A stretch of 43,263 nucleotides of DNA. Source: a virus. This document shows positions 7,262 through 14,460 of this stretch, in pieces. Made by a program: the position numbers and the translations under genes. The first letter of the stretch is position 1; every line of letters starts with the position of its first letter. The notes beneath the pieces were generated by a model, which saw only the letters and a program-made list of their open reading frames with translations, made no database searches and had not been told where the DNA came from. The stretch spans positions 1 to 43,263 of the IMG/VR virus record IMGVR_UViG_3300006802_000177; one strand, written 5' to 3'.

Positions 7262-7582
7262 TTAGTATTCAGAGCAATGCACTTCATAAAGACACTCGTT
7301 AATTTTGTCTGCAACCTGTTCTAATTCTCTAGAAATTGCATACTGTATAACGTCATCCATTGATAATGCAACTGCATCATCGGTGCTACCATACCAATCA
7401 CGCCTAGCTTCTTCTTCAAAGTCCTTATACGTCATGCCATCTACTTCATACTTTATCCTAGATCTAATATACTGTAGAATCTCGTCAATGACTTGATATC
7501 TGTATGCTGAGCCGAGGCATGAGTGTCTGTGCTCAGCCCGTTCATCTGGTTCAGTTAAATCGAATGTTAGTGTAGCTTTCAC
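7262..7582 (-). CDS. hypothetical protein (106 aa)
   Basis: The start codon is GTG at 7582. It begins KATLTFDLTEPDERAEHRHSC, then a helical body with SAYRYQVIDEILQYIRSRIKYE. The opening (T-F-x-L-P/T-E-x-x-x-E) is common in small T4-like phage proteins of unknown role. The -10 box of its promoter ends 6 nt before the GTG, so the transcript may be leaderless. Confidence 0.6.
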   Translation of the reverse strand: MKATLTFDLTEPDERAEHRHSCLGSAYRYQVIDEILQYIRSRIKYEVDGMTYKDFEEEARRDWYGSTDDAVALSMDDVIQYAISRELEQVADKINECLYEVHCSEY

Positions 7583-7588
7583 TTTTAT

Positions 7589-7617
7589 ATGATCGCATTT
7601 TTTTAAAAAAAAATCAA
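7589..7617 (-). promoter_or_regulatory. sigma70-like promoter with A/T-tract spacer
   Basis: TTGATT (7612-7617), 17-bp spacer made mostly of T7A7, then GATCAT (7589-7594) preceded by TG as in an extended -10. The GTG at 7582 lies 6 nt further on. The same TTGATT-T/A-tract design occurs at 14258. Confidence 0.45.
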
Positions 7618-7627
7618 GAAAAAAATT

Positions 7628-7984
7628 TCAAAAAACTCCAGAGATGCAAGTGTTTAGAATTTTCTTGTATCTATCAATTTCCTTCTGATATGATTCAATT
7701 GTATGCCCCATTGATTCAATCATGTGTCGAAGATGGTCTGCATAGTAAGCATTAGCTTCCTGTAGGTTAGAAAATACACTCCTCTCTCTTCCTGGCATTA
7801 TACATTCCACTGTATCCGTTTCAACATGTCTAACAAATAAATCACATTCATACTCCCTACTGGCAACGTAATATGGGTTGCAGCTATTGACTCTTTCTCG
7901 GAAAAAATCTTCTGATATAACCTCACACTCAGATATGTTGTCCGTGAATATGTTTACAATATATACAGTATCACCGATCTCCAT
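7628..7984 (-). CDS. hypothetical protein (118 aa)
   Basis: The preferred start is ATG 7984 (MEIGDTVYIVNIF), placed just before the upstream stop at 7971. The N-terminal half is beta-rich and begins like an SH3-type fold (GDTVYIV). The C-terminal half is helical. No family recognised. Confidence 0.55.
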   Translation of the reverse strand: MEIGDTVYIVNIFTDNISECEVISEDFFRERVNSCNPYYVASREYECDLFVRHVETDTVECIMPGRERSVFSNLQEANAYYADHLRHMIESMGHTIESYQKEIDRYKKILNTCISGVF

Positions 7985-8360
7985 TCTCAAGCCTTGCGAT
8001 CATAATTTCAGCCATTGCGATTGCACCGTCAGCATATTTATTGGCTTCACAAATAGCATCCTGCCTTTCTTCTTCAGTCATTTCACCTTCAATATCTAAC
8101 TCTGTCCTGTAATAAAACCTCAATTCGTTGAATTTAGATTTAACTTGTTCTGCAATGAAGACGGGACGATAATAACAATTTTGAGTAGACCGCCTGTATG
8201 TATAGGTTAGTGCTTCACTAAGCATATCGATAGCTGGAAGCCAACTCTCAGGTACTTCTAGACCCCAACACATACATGTCTCTTGCATTGGCAAATCCTT
8301 CTCTTTATAAAGAGTAGGGTACTTCTTGAATATTTCTTCTTCTGTAATTTTATTCTTCAT
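7971..8360 (-). CDS. hypothetical protein (129 aa)
   Basis: Unrecognised, with EEEIFKKYPTLYKE, CMCWGLEVPESWLPAIDMLSE (in two parts) and a helical C-terminus. The G-x-x-x-P-x-x-W-x-P-I/L-x-x-L pattern resembles phage proteins of unknown role that I have seen annotated as hypothetical. The start overlaps the 28-residue membrane ORF upstream. Confidence 0.6.
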   Translation of the reverse strand: MKNKITEEEIFKKYPTLYKEKDLPMQETCMCWGLEVPESWLPAIDMLSEALTYTYRRSTQNCYYRPVFIAEQVKSKFNELRFYYRTELDIEGEMTEEERQDAICEANKYADGAIAMAEIMIARLENGDR

Positions 8361-8436
8361 CTCTGTTAAACCAAAACCAAACTATAACTCCTATGTAAAA
8401 TAAAAAATTAAACAAACAAATACCACCTAATGTCAT
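8350..8436 (-). CDS. 28-residue membrane peptide
   Basis: ATG at 8436; translation MTLGGICLFNFLFYIGVIVW followed by FWFNRDEE. It is one hydrophobic helix with a charged end, and it fills the gap between two genes. Its last codons overlap the next start (ATGAAGAATAA). Too short for homology, but location and composition support it. Confidence 0.45.
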   Translation of the reverse strand: MTLGGICLFNFLFYIGVIVWFWFNRDEE

Positions 8437-8450
8437 AAAATATTTAGTAA

Positions 8451-9053
8451 TCAAAATGGCAAAATCTTTCTTTCAATTTTTAGAATAAGATGGGGCAAGC
8501 TGGTAGATATTCTATACAATCTTGTAAATATAAATCTAATTGGCTTTAACCACAGGTGCTTATAAAATTTATACCATAATTTCTTTTGTCGCTCTCTGTA
8601 AATTTTAAGCTTGTTATCATGCAACAGTTTAATTCGACGACGTTCAGAATTATCAGTTTCTTCAAATTTATAAAGTTCTATATTTGACAATTTAGACTCT
8701 GTAAACTTAGCTTTAAATTCTATCCAATAATCTTTTTTATCGCAATAGTAACTGTTGTAGAAAATGATTTCGCCGTGATATGTTTTTTTGGTTGTCCATT
8801 GTCTGTTGGTTTTGAAATAACCGCCCATGAAGTGTTTTTTTCTTTCCTCCTTTGGGTACTCGACCCACTCCTTATCATACTCCTCAAAGGTTAATGTCCC
8901 ATCCTTATGAATTGTATATATCTCTAGTGCATTATCCAGGTCTTTAGTTTGAAATACCTCTTCACCCCAGATGATTTTTAAATCTTTTAATTCTCCAATA
9001 TCCTCTGGTAAGGGCAGTGGGGCTTTGCATATAATATTATCGAACATTCCCAT
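8451..9053 (-). CDS. conserved phage protein of unknown function (200 aa)
   Basis: Start chosen at ATG 9053 because GGAGAG lies 6 nt upstream, one of the few clear Shine-Dalgarno sites here. The N-terminus MGMFDNIICKAPLPLPEDI and later EVFQTKDLDNALEIYTI, KDGTL match a widespread phage/bacterial family with M-F-D-x-I...PLP...FQTKDLD...Y-x-I-x-x-D-G-x-L. The last ~50 residues are basic. Function unknown. Confidence 0.7.
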   Translation of the reverse strand: MGMFDNIICKAPLPLPEDIGELKDLKIIWGEEVFQTKDLDNALEIYTIHKDGTLTFEEYDKEWVEYPKEERKKHFMGGYFKTNRQWTTKKTYHGEIIFYNSYYCDKKDYWIEFKAKFTESKLSNIELYKFEETDNSERRRIKLLHDNKLKIYRERQKKLWYKFYKHLWLKPIRFIFTRLYRISTSLPHLILKIERKILPF

Positions 9054-9055
9054 AA

Positions 9056-9259
9056 TTATCTCTCCATTTCTACTTTCCATGTTTTGATGATGCTCAAAAA
9101 GTTGGCCCTCGTATCGCCAGCATCATAAATTGGCTGCATTCCTTTTTTAACTAAATCCTCATTCCATTTTTCAGCAATAACTTGACCTACACTAGCTTGC
9201 AACATAGAAGCTAACCTAGCGACTTCGTGGTCTTTAATTTGTACTGTTTTTTGTTTCAT
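9056..9259 (-). CDS. hypothetical protein (67 aa)
   Basis: Helical, basic-acidic mixed, with VQIKDHEVARLASMLQASVGQ. Its 3' end carries the Shine-Dalgarno sequence used by the downstream gene. No family recognised. Confidence 0.5.
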   Translation of the reverse strand: MKQKTVQIKDHEVARLASMLQASVGQVIAEKWNEDLVKKGMQPIYDAGDTRANFLSIIKTWKVEMER

Positions 9260-9590
9260 GTTTCTTAAATCCTGTTCTAATGAACCCAGCAGGGTTAATA
9301 ATAATGCCCCCTCTATCTTCGAGTGACGCTATCAATTGTCCATGTTTGTCAATTTCAATAATTTTGCATTTCTGTAAACCATAAGAACCATAATCACCAA
9401 CTGTATATTTAGGTTCAAATCTTTTTATGTACGTTCTGCGAACAGATAACGTATTTGCTCTAATTAAGGCTAATTCTTTTTTGTTCTTATATGTGTGCTT
9501 ATAGTAAGTGTCGTACCACCAATTACTGCTTACAATTTTATTATGCAAGGTCTGGCTTAATTTCTTTATATAGTTTACCAATTTGTTCAT
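9234..9590 (-). CDS. hypothetical protein (118 aa)
   Basis: Basic N-terminal part (YIKKLSQTLHNK, YYKHTYKNKK) followed by a beta-rich part (KYTVGDYGSYGLQKCKIIEI, in segments). The second half could be a small SH3-like barrel. It overlaps the 58-residue ORF upstream by 50 bp, so the true start may be internal. Confidence 0.5.
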   Translation of the reverse strand: MNKLVNYIKKLSQTLHNKIVSSNWWYDTYYKHTYKNKKELALIRANTLSVRRTYIKRFEPKYTVGDYGSYGLQKCKIIEIDKHGQLIASLEDRGGIIINPAGFIRTGFKKHETKNSTN

Positions 9591-9717
9591 TTTTGATAGA
9601 AACTACTTTTTGATTATCGTCTACAATATATAAGGTTCGTCGAATGTTTTTATCGTGGATTGAATAATAACCCGCCTTGAAGTCTTTGTTAATGTGTGTT
9701 ACTAGATATGTTTTCAT
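9541..9717 (-). CDS. hypothetical protein (58 aa)
   Basis: ATG 9717 lies in an ATGA overlap with the upstream stop, the arrangement used throughout this window. The translation starts MKTYLVTHINKDFKAGYYSI and ends with KLYKEIKPDLA. The 50-bp overlap with the gene at 9234 lowers confidence slightly. Confidence 0.55.
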   Translation of the reverse strand: MKTYLVTHINKDFKAGYYSIHDKNIRRTLYIVDDNQKVVSIKNEQIGKLYKEIKPDLA

Positions 9718-9941
9718 GACTCTTTATTTGCAGTCCAGACAGAAATACAACTTTTATTTTTGCCCTCAATAAACTGACAGATGTCTATTTGCTCTTCTTC
9801 AATGTCACAGAAAATTGAAATGTTTTCTGGGCCCCATACTTTTTCAAGTTCAGATAACAATTGTAACGATAGAGACTTTGTATCTGAATTGAATTGTGTT
9901 TCCAGAATACGCTTAATATTTTTATTTGTTTGGGTATTCAT
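9714..9941 (-). CDS. hypothetical protein (75 aa)
   Basis: Acidic protein with SLSLQLLSELEKVWGPENIS and ICQFIEGKNKSCISVW. No family recognised. Its start overlaps the 3' end of the frameshifted gene by 20 bp, which fits the frameshifted reading of that gene. Confidence 0.55.
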   Translation of the reverse strand: MNTQTNKNIKRILETQFNSDTKSLSLQLLSELEKVWGPENISIFCDIEEEQIDICQFIEGKNKSCISVWTANKES

Positions 9942-10226
9942 GAATTAACTTCTTTAATGACTCTACGCTATTGTATAATGTTGACTCCTCTTCTGTAGCT
10001 TTGCGAATCCACGATATATCATCTCCTCCATGATGATAATCACTTGTAACATTGCAAGCATATAATTCACCTTCCTTTGCTCCAAGCTCTCGTTTTTTCG
10101 TAAATCATTAAAACCTTTGTGTCTTATTGTTCTATAGAACACCTCTTCTACCACTTTTAAGGCAATATCTCTCTGTTGCTCTTTAGTGATGTGAACTTTT
10201 TCTGTCTTTTGTATGTAGATTTCCAT
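9922..10226 (-). CDS. small phage protein read through a -1 frameshift (101 aa)
   Basis: From ATG 10226 the zero frame runs to 9963, but its end is unlike a natural protein. Shifting -1 at the heptamer A AAA AAC (10092-10098) gives GFNDLRKKRELGAKEG... ending SWIRKATEEESTLYNSV and LIHEYPNK, stop at 9922. This end matches the paralog at 4166. A AAA AAC is a classic simultaneous-slippage site in the right phase. An AAAGG sequence lies about 15 nt upstream; no strong downstream stem-loop was seen. A homopolymer sequencing error (one A missing) would give the same picture. Confidence 0.65.
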
Positions 10227-10254
10227 GGTTTAATATCACGGTATGTGTTCAAAT

Positions 10255-10282
10255 ATTATACGATTTTTTTTCAAAAAAGCAA
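10255..10282 (-). promoter_or_regulatory. promoter between DUF4116 gene A and the frameshifted gene
   Basis: TTGCTT (10277-10282), 16-bp spacer with an A8 tract, TATAAT (10255-10260). The -35 box is embedded in the terminator hairpin of the preceding gene. The layout is nearly identical to 11350-11378. Confidence 0.6.
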
Positions 10283-10294
10283 AAGCTTTTTTTA
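10273..10294 (-). terminator. terminator of DUF4116 gene A
   Basis: Hairpin AAAAAAGC / GCTTTTTT with a TTTT loop. It starts within the stop codon of the gene and its U-rich arm serves as the run of T. It overlaps the next promoter's -35 box. Confidence 0.6.
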
Positions 10295-11317
10295 TTTTTC
10301 TTCAAAGATGACTTTGAACTTATCCGCATCTACATACTTTAGTGCACCACCATCTTGCTTTACTGCTTCTGAACAAATTTCAGGCGTTTGTTTCTTGACG
10401 TACCGTAGTGCAAGGCCATTTCGCTTTACAGCTTCTAAGCAAATTTCGGGTGTTTGTTCCTTAACATAATATAGTGCATAGCCATCTTGCTTTACTGCTT
10501 CTAAGCAAAGTTCAGGTGTTTGCTCCTTAACATAATATAGTGCAGGGCCATGTTGCTTTACAGCTTGTAAGCAAAGCTCAGGTGTTTGCCCCTTAACAAA
10601 CTTTAGTGCATAACCATCTTGCTTTACAGCTTGTAAGCAAAGTTCAGGTGTTTGCTCCTTAACAAACTTTAGTGCAGCACTATCTTGCTTTACAGCTTCT
10701 ACACAAATATCATGTGTTTGTTTCTTGACATACTGTAATGCCCAGCCATTTTGCTTTACTGCTTCTAAACAGATCTCAGACGTTTGTTTCTTGACATACT
10801 CTAGTGCATAACCACACTGTTTTACAGCTTCTAAACAAAGTTCAGGTGTTTGTTTCTTAACATAATATAGTGCATCACGATTTTGCTTTACTGCTTGTAA
10901 ACAGATCTCAGGTGTTTGTTCCTTTACATAATATAGTGCATTGCCATCTTGCTTTACTGCTTCTAAACAGAGTTCATGTGTTTGTTCCTTAACAAACTTT
11001 AGTGCATAACCACGTTGCCTTACAGCCTCTAAATAGAGCTCAGGTGTTTGTTCCTTTACATACTGCAATGCATAACCATATCGCTTTACTGCTTCTAGGC
11101 GGATCTCAGGTGTTTGTTCCTTTACATAATATAGTGCATTGCCATTTTGCTTTACTGCTTCTAAACAAATCTCTGGTGTTTGTTCCTCAACATACATTAG
11201 TGCATAACCATTTTGCTTTACTGCTTGTAAACAGAGTTCATGTGTTTGTTTCTTTACGTATTCTAGTGCCCAGCCATTTTGCTTTACAGCTTGTAAGTCT
11301 TTTTCGTATTGTGTCAT
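10292..11317 (-). CDS. DUF4116 tandem-repeat protein A (15 repeats)
   Basis: Start at ATG 11317 (MTQYEKDL), matching the start of paralog B; the 11347 start would be a TTG inside the leader. After ~10 residues the protein is built of about 15 copies of a 22-residue unit (AVKQNGYALEYVKEQTPEICLE type), matching DUF4116. It ends in KYVDADKFKVIFEEK. DUF4116 repeats occur in phages, giant viruses and protists and are thought to form helical solenoids; molecular role unknown. Repeat units differ mainly at N/D-G-x and Y/F-V-K/E-x positions. Confidence 0.85.
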   Translation of the reverse strand: MTQYEKDLQAVKQNGWALEYVKKQTHELCLQAVKQNGYALMYVEEQTPEICLEAVKQNGNALYYVKEQTPEIRLEAVKRYGYALQYVKEQTPELYLEAVRQRGYALKFVKEQTHELCLEAVKQDGNALYYVKEQTPEICLQAVKQNRDALYYVKKQTPELCLEAVKQCGYALEYVKKQTSEICLEAVKQNGWALQYVKKQTHDICVEAVKQDSAALKFVKEQTPELCLQAVKQDGYALKFVKGQTPELCLQAVKQHGPALYYVKEQTPELCLEAVKQDGYALYYVKEQTPEICLEAVKRNGLALRYVKKQTPEICSEAVKQDGGALKYVDADKFKVIFEEK

Positions 11318-11349
11318 ATTAGTAGTAGTTGGTCCCGAATTGTTCAAAT

Positions 11350-11378
11350 ATTATACTGTCTTTTTTTGAAAAAAGCAA
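11350..11378 (-). promoter_or_regulatory. promoter of DUF4116 gene A
   Basis: TTGCTT (11373-11378), 17-bp spacer with an A7 tract, TATAAT (11350-11355). The weak hairpin AAAAAG / CTTTTT (11370s-11380s) just upstream may terminate gene B. Confidence 0.6.
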
Positions 11379-11385
11379 AAACTTT

Positions 11386-12027
11386 TTATTTTTCTTCAAC
11401 GATGTATACGGTTTTGACTTCGAACTTGTCGGCATTTACATACTCTAGTGCATCACCATTTTGCTTTATAGCTTCTAAGCAAAGCTCAGGTGTTTGATTC
11501 TTTACATACTCTAGTGCATAGCCATTTTGCTTTACTGCTTCTAAACAGAGTTCATATGTTTGTTCCTTTACACAATATAGTGCATCACCATCTTGCTTTA
11601 CTGCTTGTAAACAAATTTCAGGTGTTTGTTCCTTTACATGCTCTAGTGCCCATCCATTTTCCCTTACAGCTTCTAAGCAAATTTCATGTGTTTGTTCCTT
11701 TACATGATCTAGTGCATCACCATTTTGCTTTACTGCTTGTAAGCAAATTTCATGTGTTTGTTCCTTAACATAAAATAGTGCAAGACCATTTTGCTTTACT
11801 GCTTCTAAACAAATTTCAGGTGTTTTTTTCTTTACATACTCTAGTGCATAACCGTTTTTCTTTACTGCTTCTAAGCAGATCTCTGGTGTTTGTTTCTTAA
11901 CAAACTTTAGTGCATCACCATTTTGCTTTACTGCTTCTAAACAGATCTCAGGCGTTTGTTTCTTTACGCGCCTTAGTCCACGGCCATCTTTTTTTATAGC
12001 TTCTAAGTCTTTTTCGTATTGTGTCAT
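11386..12027 (-). CDS. DUF4116 tandem-repeat protein B (9 repeats)
   Basis: Paralog of gene A with the same opening MTQYEKDLEAIKKDG and about nine 22-residue DUF4116 units, ending EYVNADKFEVKTVYIVEEK. Starts in an ATGA overlap with the gene at 12024. The number of repeats differs between A and B, as expected if units are gained and lost by recombination between near-identical DNA repeats. Confidence 0.85.
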   Translation of the reverse strand: MTQYEKDLEAIKKDGRGLRRVKKQTPEICLEAVKQNGDALKFVKKQTPEICLEAVKKNGYALEYVKKKTPEICLEAVKQNGLALFYVKEQTHEICLQAVKQNGDALDHVKEQTHEICLEAVRENGWALEHVKEQTPEICLQAVKQDGDALYCVKEQTYELCLEAVKQNGYALEYVKNQTPELCLEAIKQNGDALEYVNADKFEVKTVYIVEEK

Positions 12028-12503
12028 ATTAGTTGTTCCGAATTGTAATTTTCTACAGAAACTTTACAGGTTGTATCTACCCTATGCTCCTCCTCGTTTA
12101 TCAAGTCATAGTCAAAAAAGTAAACCTTGTATTGCCACTTTAGAGAATTGATGGATGATGTCAACCAATCTAAACTCGGTTGATGTACACAAACTTTTAA
12201 GCTCCAATAGTCAGGATGGTCTAGGTATTTGCTGAAATCTTCATCCTCTAAGCATTTACCTTCTTCCCAAATTGATGGTTCCATTTTTATCACTGGACCC
12301 CAATCATAGTCTTTGATGAACTTTCCATCAATAAACTCTGAATGTGTATGGTACTCATTAGTGAATACATTTACATATTTGTCGTCTGTGCGAATATCAA
12401 CGACTGTAACTCCTGACTTCAGCTTTTTAGCTTCCAGGGATTTGATTACATCCTTGAGAGGTTTGTCTGAATTATGATAGTAGTGCAGTATTCTAAGTTC
12501 CAT
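12024..12503 (-). CDS. hypothetical protein (159 aa)
   Basis: Unrecognised. Predicted mixed alpha/beta, with ILHYYHNSDKPLKDVIKSLE, GVTVVDIRTDDKYVNVFT and a WSLKVCVHQPSLDWL segment. First gene of the unit that continues into DUF4116 gene B. Promoter at 12527. Confidence 0.6.
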   Translation of the reverse strand: MELRILHYYHNSDKPLKDVIKSLEAKKLKSGVTVVDIRTDDKYVNVFTNEYHTHSEFIDGKFIKDYDWGPVIKMEPSIWEEGKCLEDEDFSKYLDHPDYWSLKVCVHQPSLDWLTSSINSLKWQYKVYFFDYDLINEEEHRVDTTCKVSVENYNSEQLI

Positions 12504-12526
12504 TAGTTGTTTCGAATTGTTTTATT

Positions 12527-12555
12527 ATTGTAGGAAAACTTTTAAAGAAAGGCAA
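12527..12555 (-). promoter_or_regulatory. sigma70-like promoter
   Basis: TTGCCT (12550-12555), 17-bp spacer, TACAAT (12527-12532). The start codon at 12503 lies 24 nt beyond the -10 box, so this transcript has a short leader. Confidence 0.5.
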
Positions 12556-12563
12556 GAAAAAAA

Positions 12564-13223
12564 TCAAGTCCACAACCTCATTCTGTTATCAATGATTCGC
12601 TTCATAATATCGTTTTCAAAATCATATACCGCCTGTTCGGTTTCTCTAGACTTTTTGAATGCAGAATCTTTTTGTTCTTTTGTTGCTGTTTTGTCTTTAC
12701 TAATATTGACAAATTCAGTTGTTGATTGTTCATCTGCCTTAATGAGTTTAGGGAGCGTTTTGTGAATGTCGTCGTAAATTTGCCTTACCTTCTTTAATTC
12801 CTCCGCCTGTGGTTCGAATGACCAATCTGTATAACTTTTAGGGACCTCAACTTCAATAAAGTCCGTAATGGCAGCAAACAGTACATCTTTAATCAATTCT
12901 GTTTTATCTGACCAAAGATGAGGTGTAGCCTTGCGAAGCCATTTATTTTGCTTATTAAAATATTTGTACCATACATTCTCTTCAAATTGTCGTTTCTTAA
13001 CAGAGAGCCAAATATCTAGTTCGTAAAAGAAGTTACGTACTCTAAATTGAATGGGATAGTTTTCTTTCCAATAATCTTCAAACTTACAGGACCCAGAAAA
13101 CAACCCATCCTCCCATTCGTAAGCATAAGGTTTACGATACCAAAACCCAAGAAATTCTCTTTCTTTCTTTGGTAGAGCTTTATAGTCTTTAATGTTTGAA
13201 ACTTTTACTTGTTTAATTTCCAT
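12564..13223 (-). CDS. hypothetical protein (219 aa)
   Basis: Unrecognised by name. Rich in Trp, Lys and aromatic residues, with GFWYRKPYAYEWE, TPHLWSDKTELIKDVLFAAI and a helical, charged C-terminal half. Proteins with the W-x-D-K-x-x-L-x-x-D-V-L-F-A-A-I pattern occur in large marine phages as hypothetical proteins (recollection). No signal peptide or membrane helix. Confidence 0.6.
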   Translation of the reverse strand: MEIKQVKVSNIKDYKALPKKEREFLGFWYRKPYAYEWEDGLFSGSCKFEDYWKENYPIQFRVRNFFYELDIWLSVKKRQFEENVWYKYFNKQNKWLRKATPHLWSDKTELIKDVLFAAITDFIEVEVPKSYTDWSFEPQAEELKKVRQIYDDIHKTLPKLIKADEQSTTEFVNISKDKTATKEQKDSAFKKSRETEQAVYDFENDIMKRIIDNRMRLWT

Positions 13224-13226
13224 TTT

Positions 13227-13313
13227 TTAATTATCCCTATCATCTAGTAGCGCTGTAATAAGAAAACATATAATAATAGTTCCCATTAATATCATTGATG
13301 CTATATCTAACAT
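13227..13313 (-). CDS. 28-residue membrane peptide
   Basis: ATG 13313; MLDIASMILMGTIIICFLIT then ALLDDRDN. One hydrophobic helix with an acidic tail, overlapping the upstream stop by 7 nt. It has the same design as the peptide at 8350. Confidence 0.45.
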   Translation of the reverse strand: MLDIASMILMGTIIICFLITALLDDRDN

Positions 13314-13459
13314 GATTTTACCTCACATGAAACTATTTTAGTTAAAACTTCCGCCACTATACTGTCAGCGGGATTTGTGTAAAGCTCTGTGCAGAACTCT
13401 TTCAGCCATTCTTTTATTGGCTGTATATCATATACGTCAATATCAATTGTTACTTTCAT
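13307..13459 (-). CDS. hypothetical protein (50 aa)
   Basis: ATG 13459 in a TAATG overlap with the metallophosphoesterase stop. Begins MKVTIDIDVYDIQPIKEWLK and ends VLTKIVSCEVKSC. It links the phosphoesterase gene to the downstream string. Confidence 0.5.
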   Translation of the reverse strand: MKVTIDIDVYDIQPIKEWLKEFCTELYTNPADSIVAEVLTKIVSCEVKSC

Positions 13460-14250
13460 TAAAATGGATAGTTTTCTATGTTAATAATTTGTATCTTGTT
13501 GTCTTCCAATATTGCATATGTTTGTTGTAAATTATCAATACAATAATTGGTGCTATTGCCAGATTCTTTAATTCTTATTTCTGTTGATGCTGTTGTTGTG
13601 TGGCCAACAATTTGATTGATGTCTTGGATTTCTGTAAATTCATGATTCCAGTCCAACCAAGTCGGACCACCTACAGTACTACCACCTCCACGACAGTATC
13701 CAGCCATTGCTATCCAATGGCTTTCACCAAACATAAAGCTAGACCGATCTTCATTCCATCTATTGCACATATTTTTCACTCCTTCAACTGGGTCATCGTT
13801 GTTAATTGGAGACATATAGACATGAGAAAATCCTGCATGGCTGATTGTGTATTTACCAACCTGAGCGGCAAGTTGTAAACTTTGCTCCCAATCTAGATTT
13901 ATATATTTTGAATACTTCAATCTCTTTTTGTTGGTATAACCGCTGCACACAAAGTTCCTAAGCCTGTGCATTTGATCAACAAGTTTTCTACCAGCAAGAT
14001 AACTAACATCGTGATTGCCAATCAACCAAGTCGCCCTATCACCAAGCTCAATGTATTTATCAGAAAGCCATTCGCACATAGCTTTCATGCCATATATTTT
14101 TTCATTATCTATTTCTTTTAGAGTGTCAAAGTAATCACCCATAAAGACAACATGATCGAAATTTAATTCTAGAGCTTTCTCTGCAAAGTACACGTCTTGG
14201 TGTATGTCTGGAACGAGTAGAACTCTTTTGCTCTTTTCAATTATTTTCAT
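13459..14250 (-). CDS. metallophosphoesterase
   Basis: Calcineurin-like phosphoesterase. Metal motifs are visible in order: D-I-H (VPDIHQD), G-D-x-x-D (FMGDYFD), G-N-H-D (LIGNHDVSY), H (SHAGFSH) and G-H (IVGHTT). The start at 14250 (MKIIEKSKRVLLV) is preferred; the ATG at 14262 lies inside the -10 box. About 263 residues. Substrate unknown; T4-like phages often carry such a phosphoesterase of unclear role. Confidence 0.85.
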   Translation of the reverse strand: MKIIEKSKRVLLVPDIHQDVYFAEKALELNFDHVVFMGDYFDTLKEIDNEKIYGMKAMCEWLSDKYIELGDRATWLIGNHDVSYLAGRKLVDQMHRLRNFVCSGYTNKKRLKYSKYINLDWEQSLQLAAQVGKYTISHAGFSHVYMSPINNDDPVEGVKNMCNRWNEDRSSFMFGESHWIAMAGYCRGGGSTVGGPTWLDWNHEFTEIQDINQIVGHTTTASTEIRIKESGNSTNYCIDNLQQTYAILEDNKIQIINIENYPF

Positions 14251-14257
14251 TGATACA

Positions 14258-14286
14258 ATCATAGGTTATTTTTTTAAAAAAATCAA
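14258..14286 (-). promoter_or_regulatory. promoter of the metallophosphoesterase, leaderless geometry
   Basis: TTGATT (14281-14286), 17-bp spacer containing T5A7, TATGAT (14258-14263), then 7 nt to the ATG at 14250. The expected transcription start falls on or next to the start codon. Confidence 0.7.
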
Positions 14287-14287
14287 G

Positions 14288-14318
14288 AAAAAAAGCGCGA
14301 CCCATTTCTGGGCCACGC
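14288..14318 (-). terminator. strong rho-independent terminator
   Basis: Arms 14295-14304 and 14309-14318 form a 10-bp stem with two G-U pairs around a GAAA loop, followed on the minus strand by seven T. It ends the transcript containing 14461-15180 and the structured segment. Confidence 0.9.
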
Positions 14319-14458
14319 TAGATATCGCAATTTCGTCAGACTGGGGTTGCAAACCCCTTTGGTGGGTTATCGGCCACTGTCCGCAACCATATCTATCTAA
14401 TCACAACTAGATAGGGGTCATGATGCTCATTGAGACAAGCATGAGGGGAAACTAAATT
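14319..14458 (-). ncRNA. candidate structured RNA upstream of a terminator
   Basis: A non-coding stretch with many complementary segments. Hairpin 14343-14348/14352-14357 has 6 bp (GGGGTT/AACCCC). Hairpin 14393-14399/14408-14414 has 7 bp. A long-range 7-bp helix joins 14319-14325 with 14389-14395 and would close a branched domain, but it shares three bases with the previous hairpin, so the two may compete. GTGG/CCAC (14362-14365/14374-14377) adds a weaker stem. GC content is clearly above the surroundings. No tRNA or known riboswitch motif recognised. It could be a 3' UTR structure or a small RNA. Confidence 0.4.
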
Positions 14459-14460
14459 TT

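Noticed and set aside
9963-10092. Zero-frame C-terminus of the 10226 gene as the real product
   Set aside because: It is Met/Ile-rich with no relatives in the window, whereas the -1 frame matches the paralog at 4166. A small zero-frame product may still be made.
11002-11768. Plus-strand ORFs opposite the DUF4116 genes
   Set aside because: They are antisense shadows of the repeats with no start signals; their pattern follows the minus-strand codons.
10292-12027. Regular ~66-bp repeats as a possible CRISPR array
   Set aside because: The repeats are continuous in-frame codons of DUF4116 units without spacers; both reading frames and family pattern explain them.
12800-12850. GGTTCGAATGACC as a tRNA T arm
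   Set aside because: It lies within a good coding sequence (12564-13223) and no other tRNA arms surround it.
14204-14410. Plus-strand 68-residue ORF over the promoter and terminator
   Set aside because: It overlaps the promoter at 14258, the terminator and the phosphoesterase start; composition is unlike the other proteins.
14319-14458. tRNA gene in the structured segment
   Set aside because: The 7-bp long-range helix could mimic an acceptor stem, but no T arm with TTC-purine-A, D arm or anticodon stem fits.
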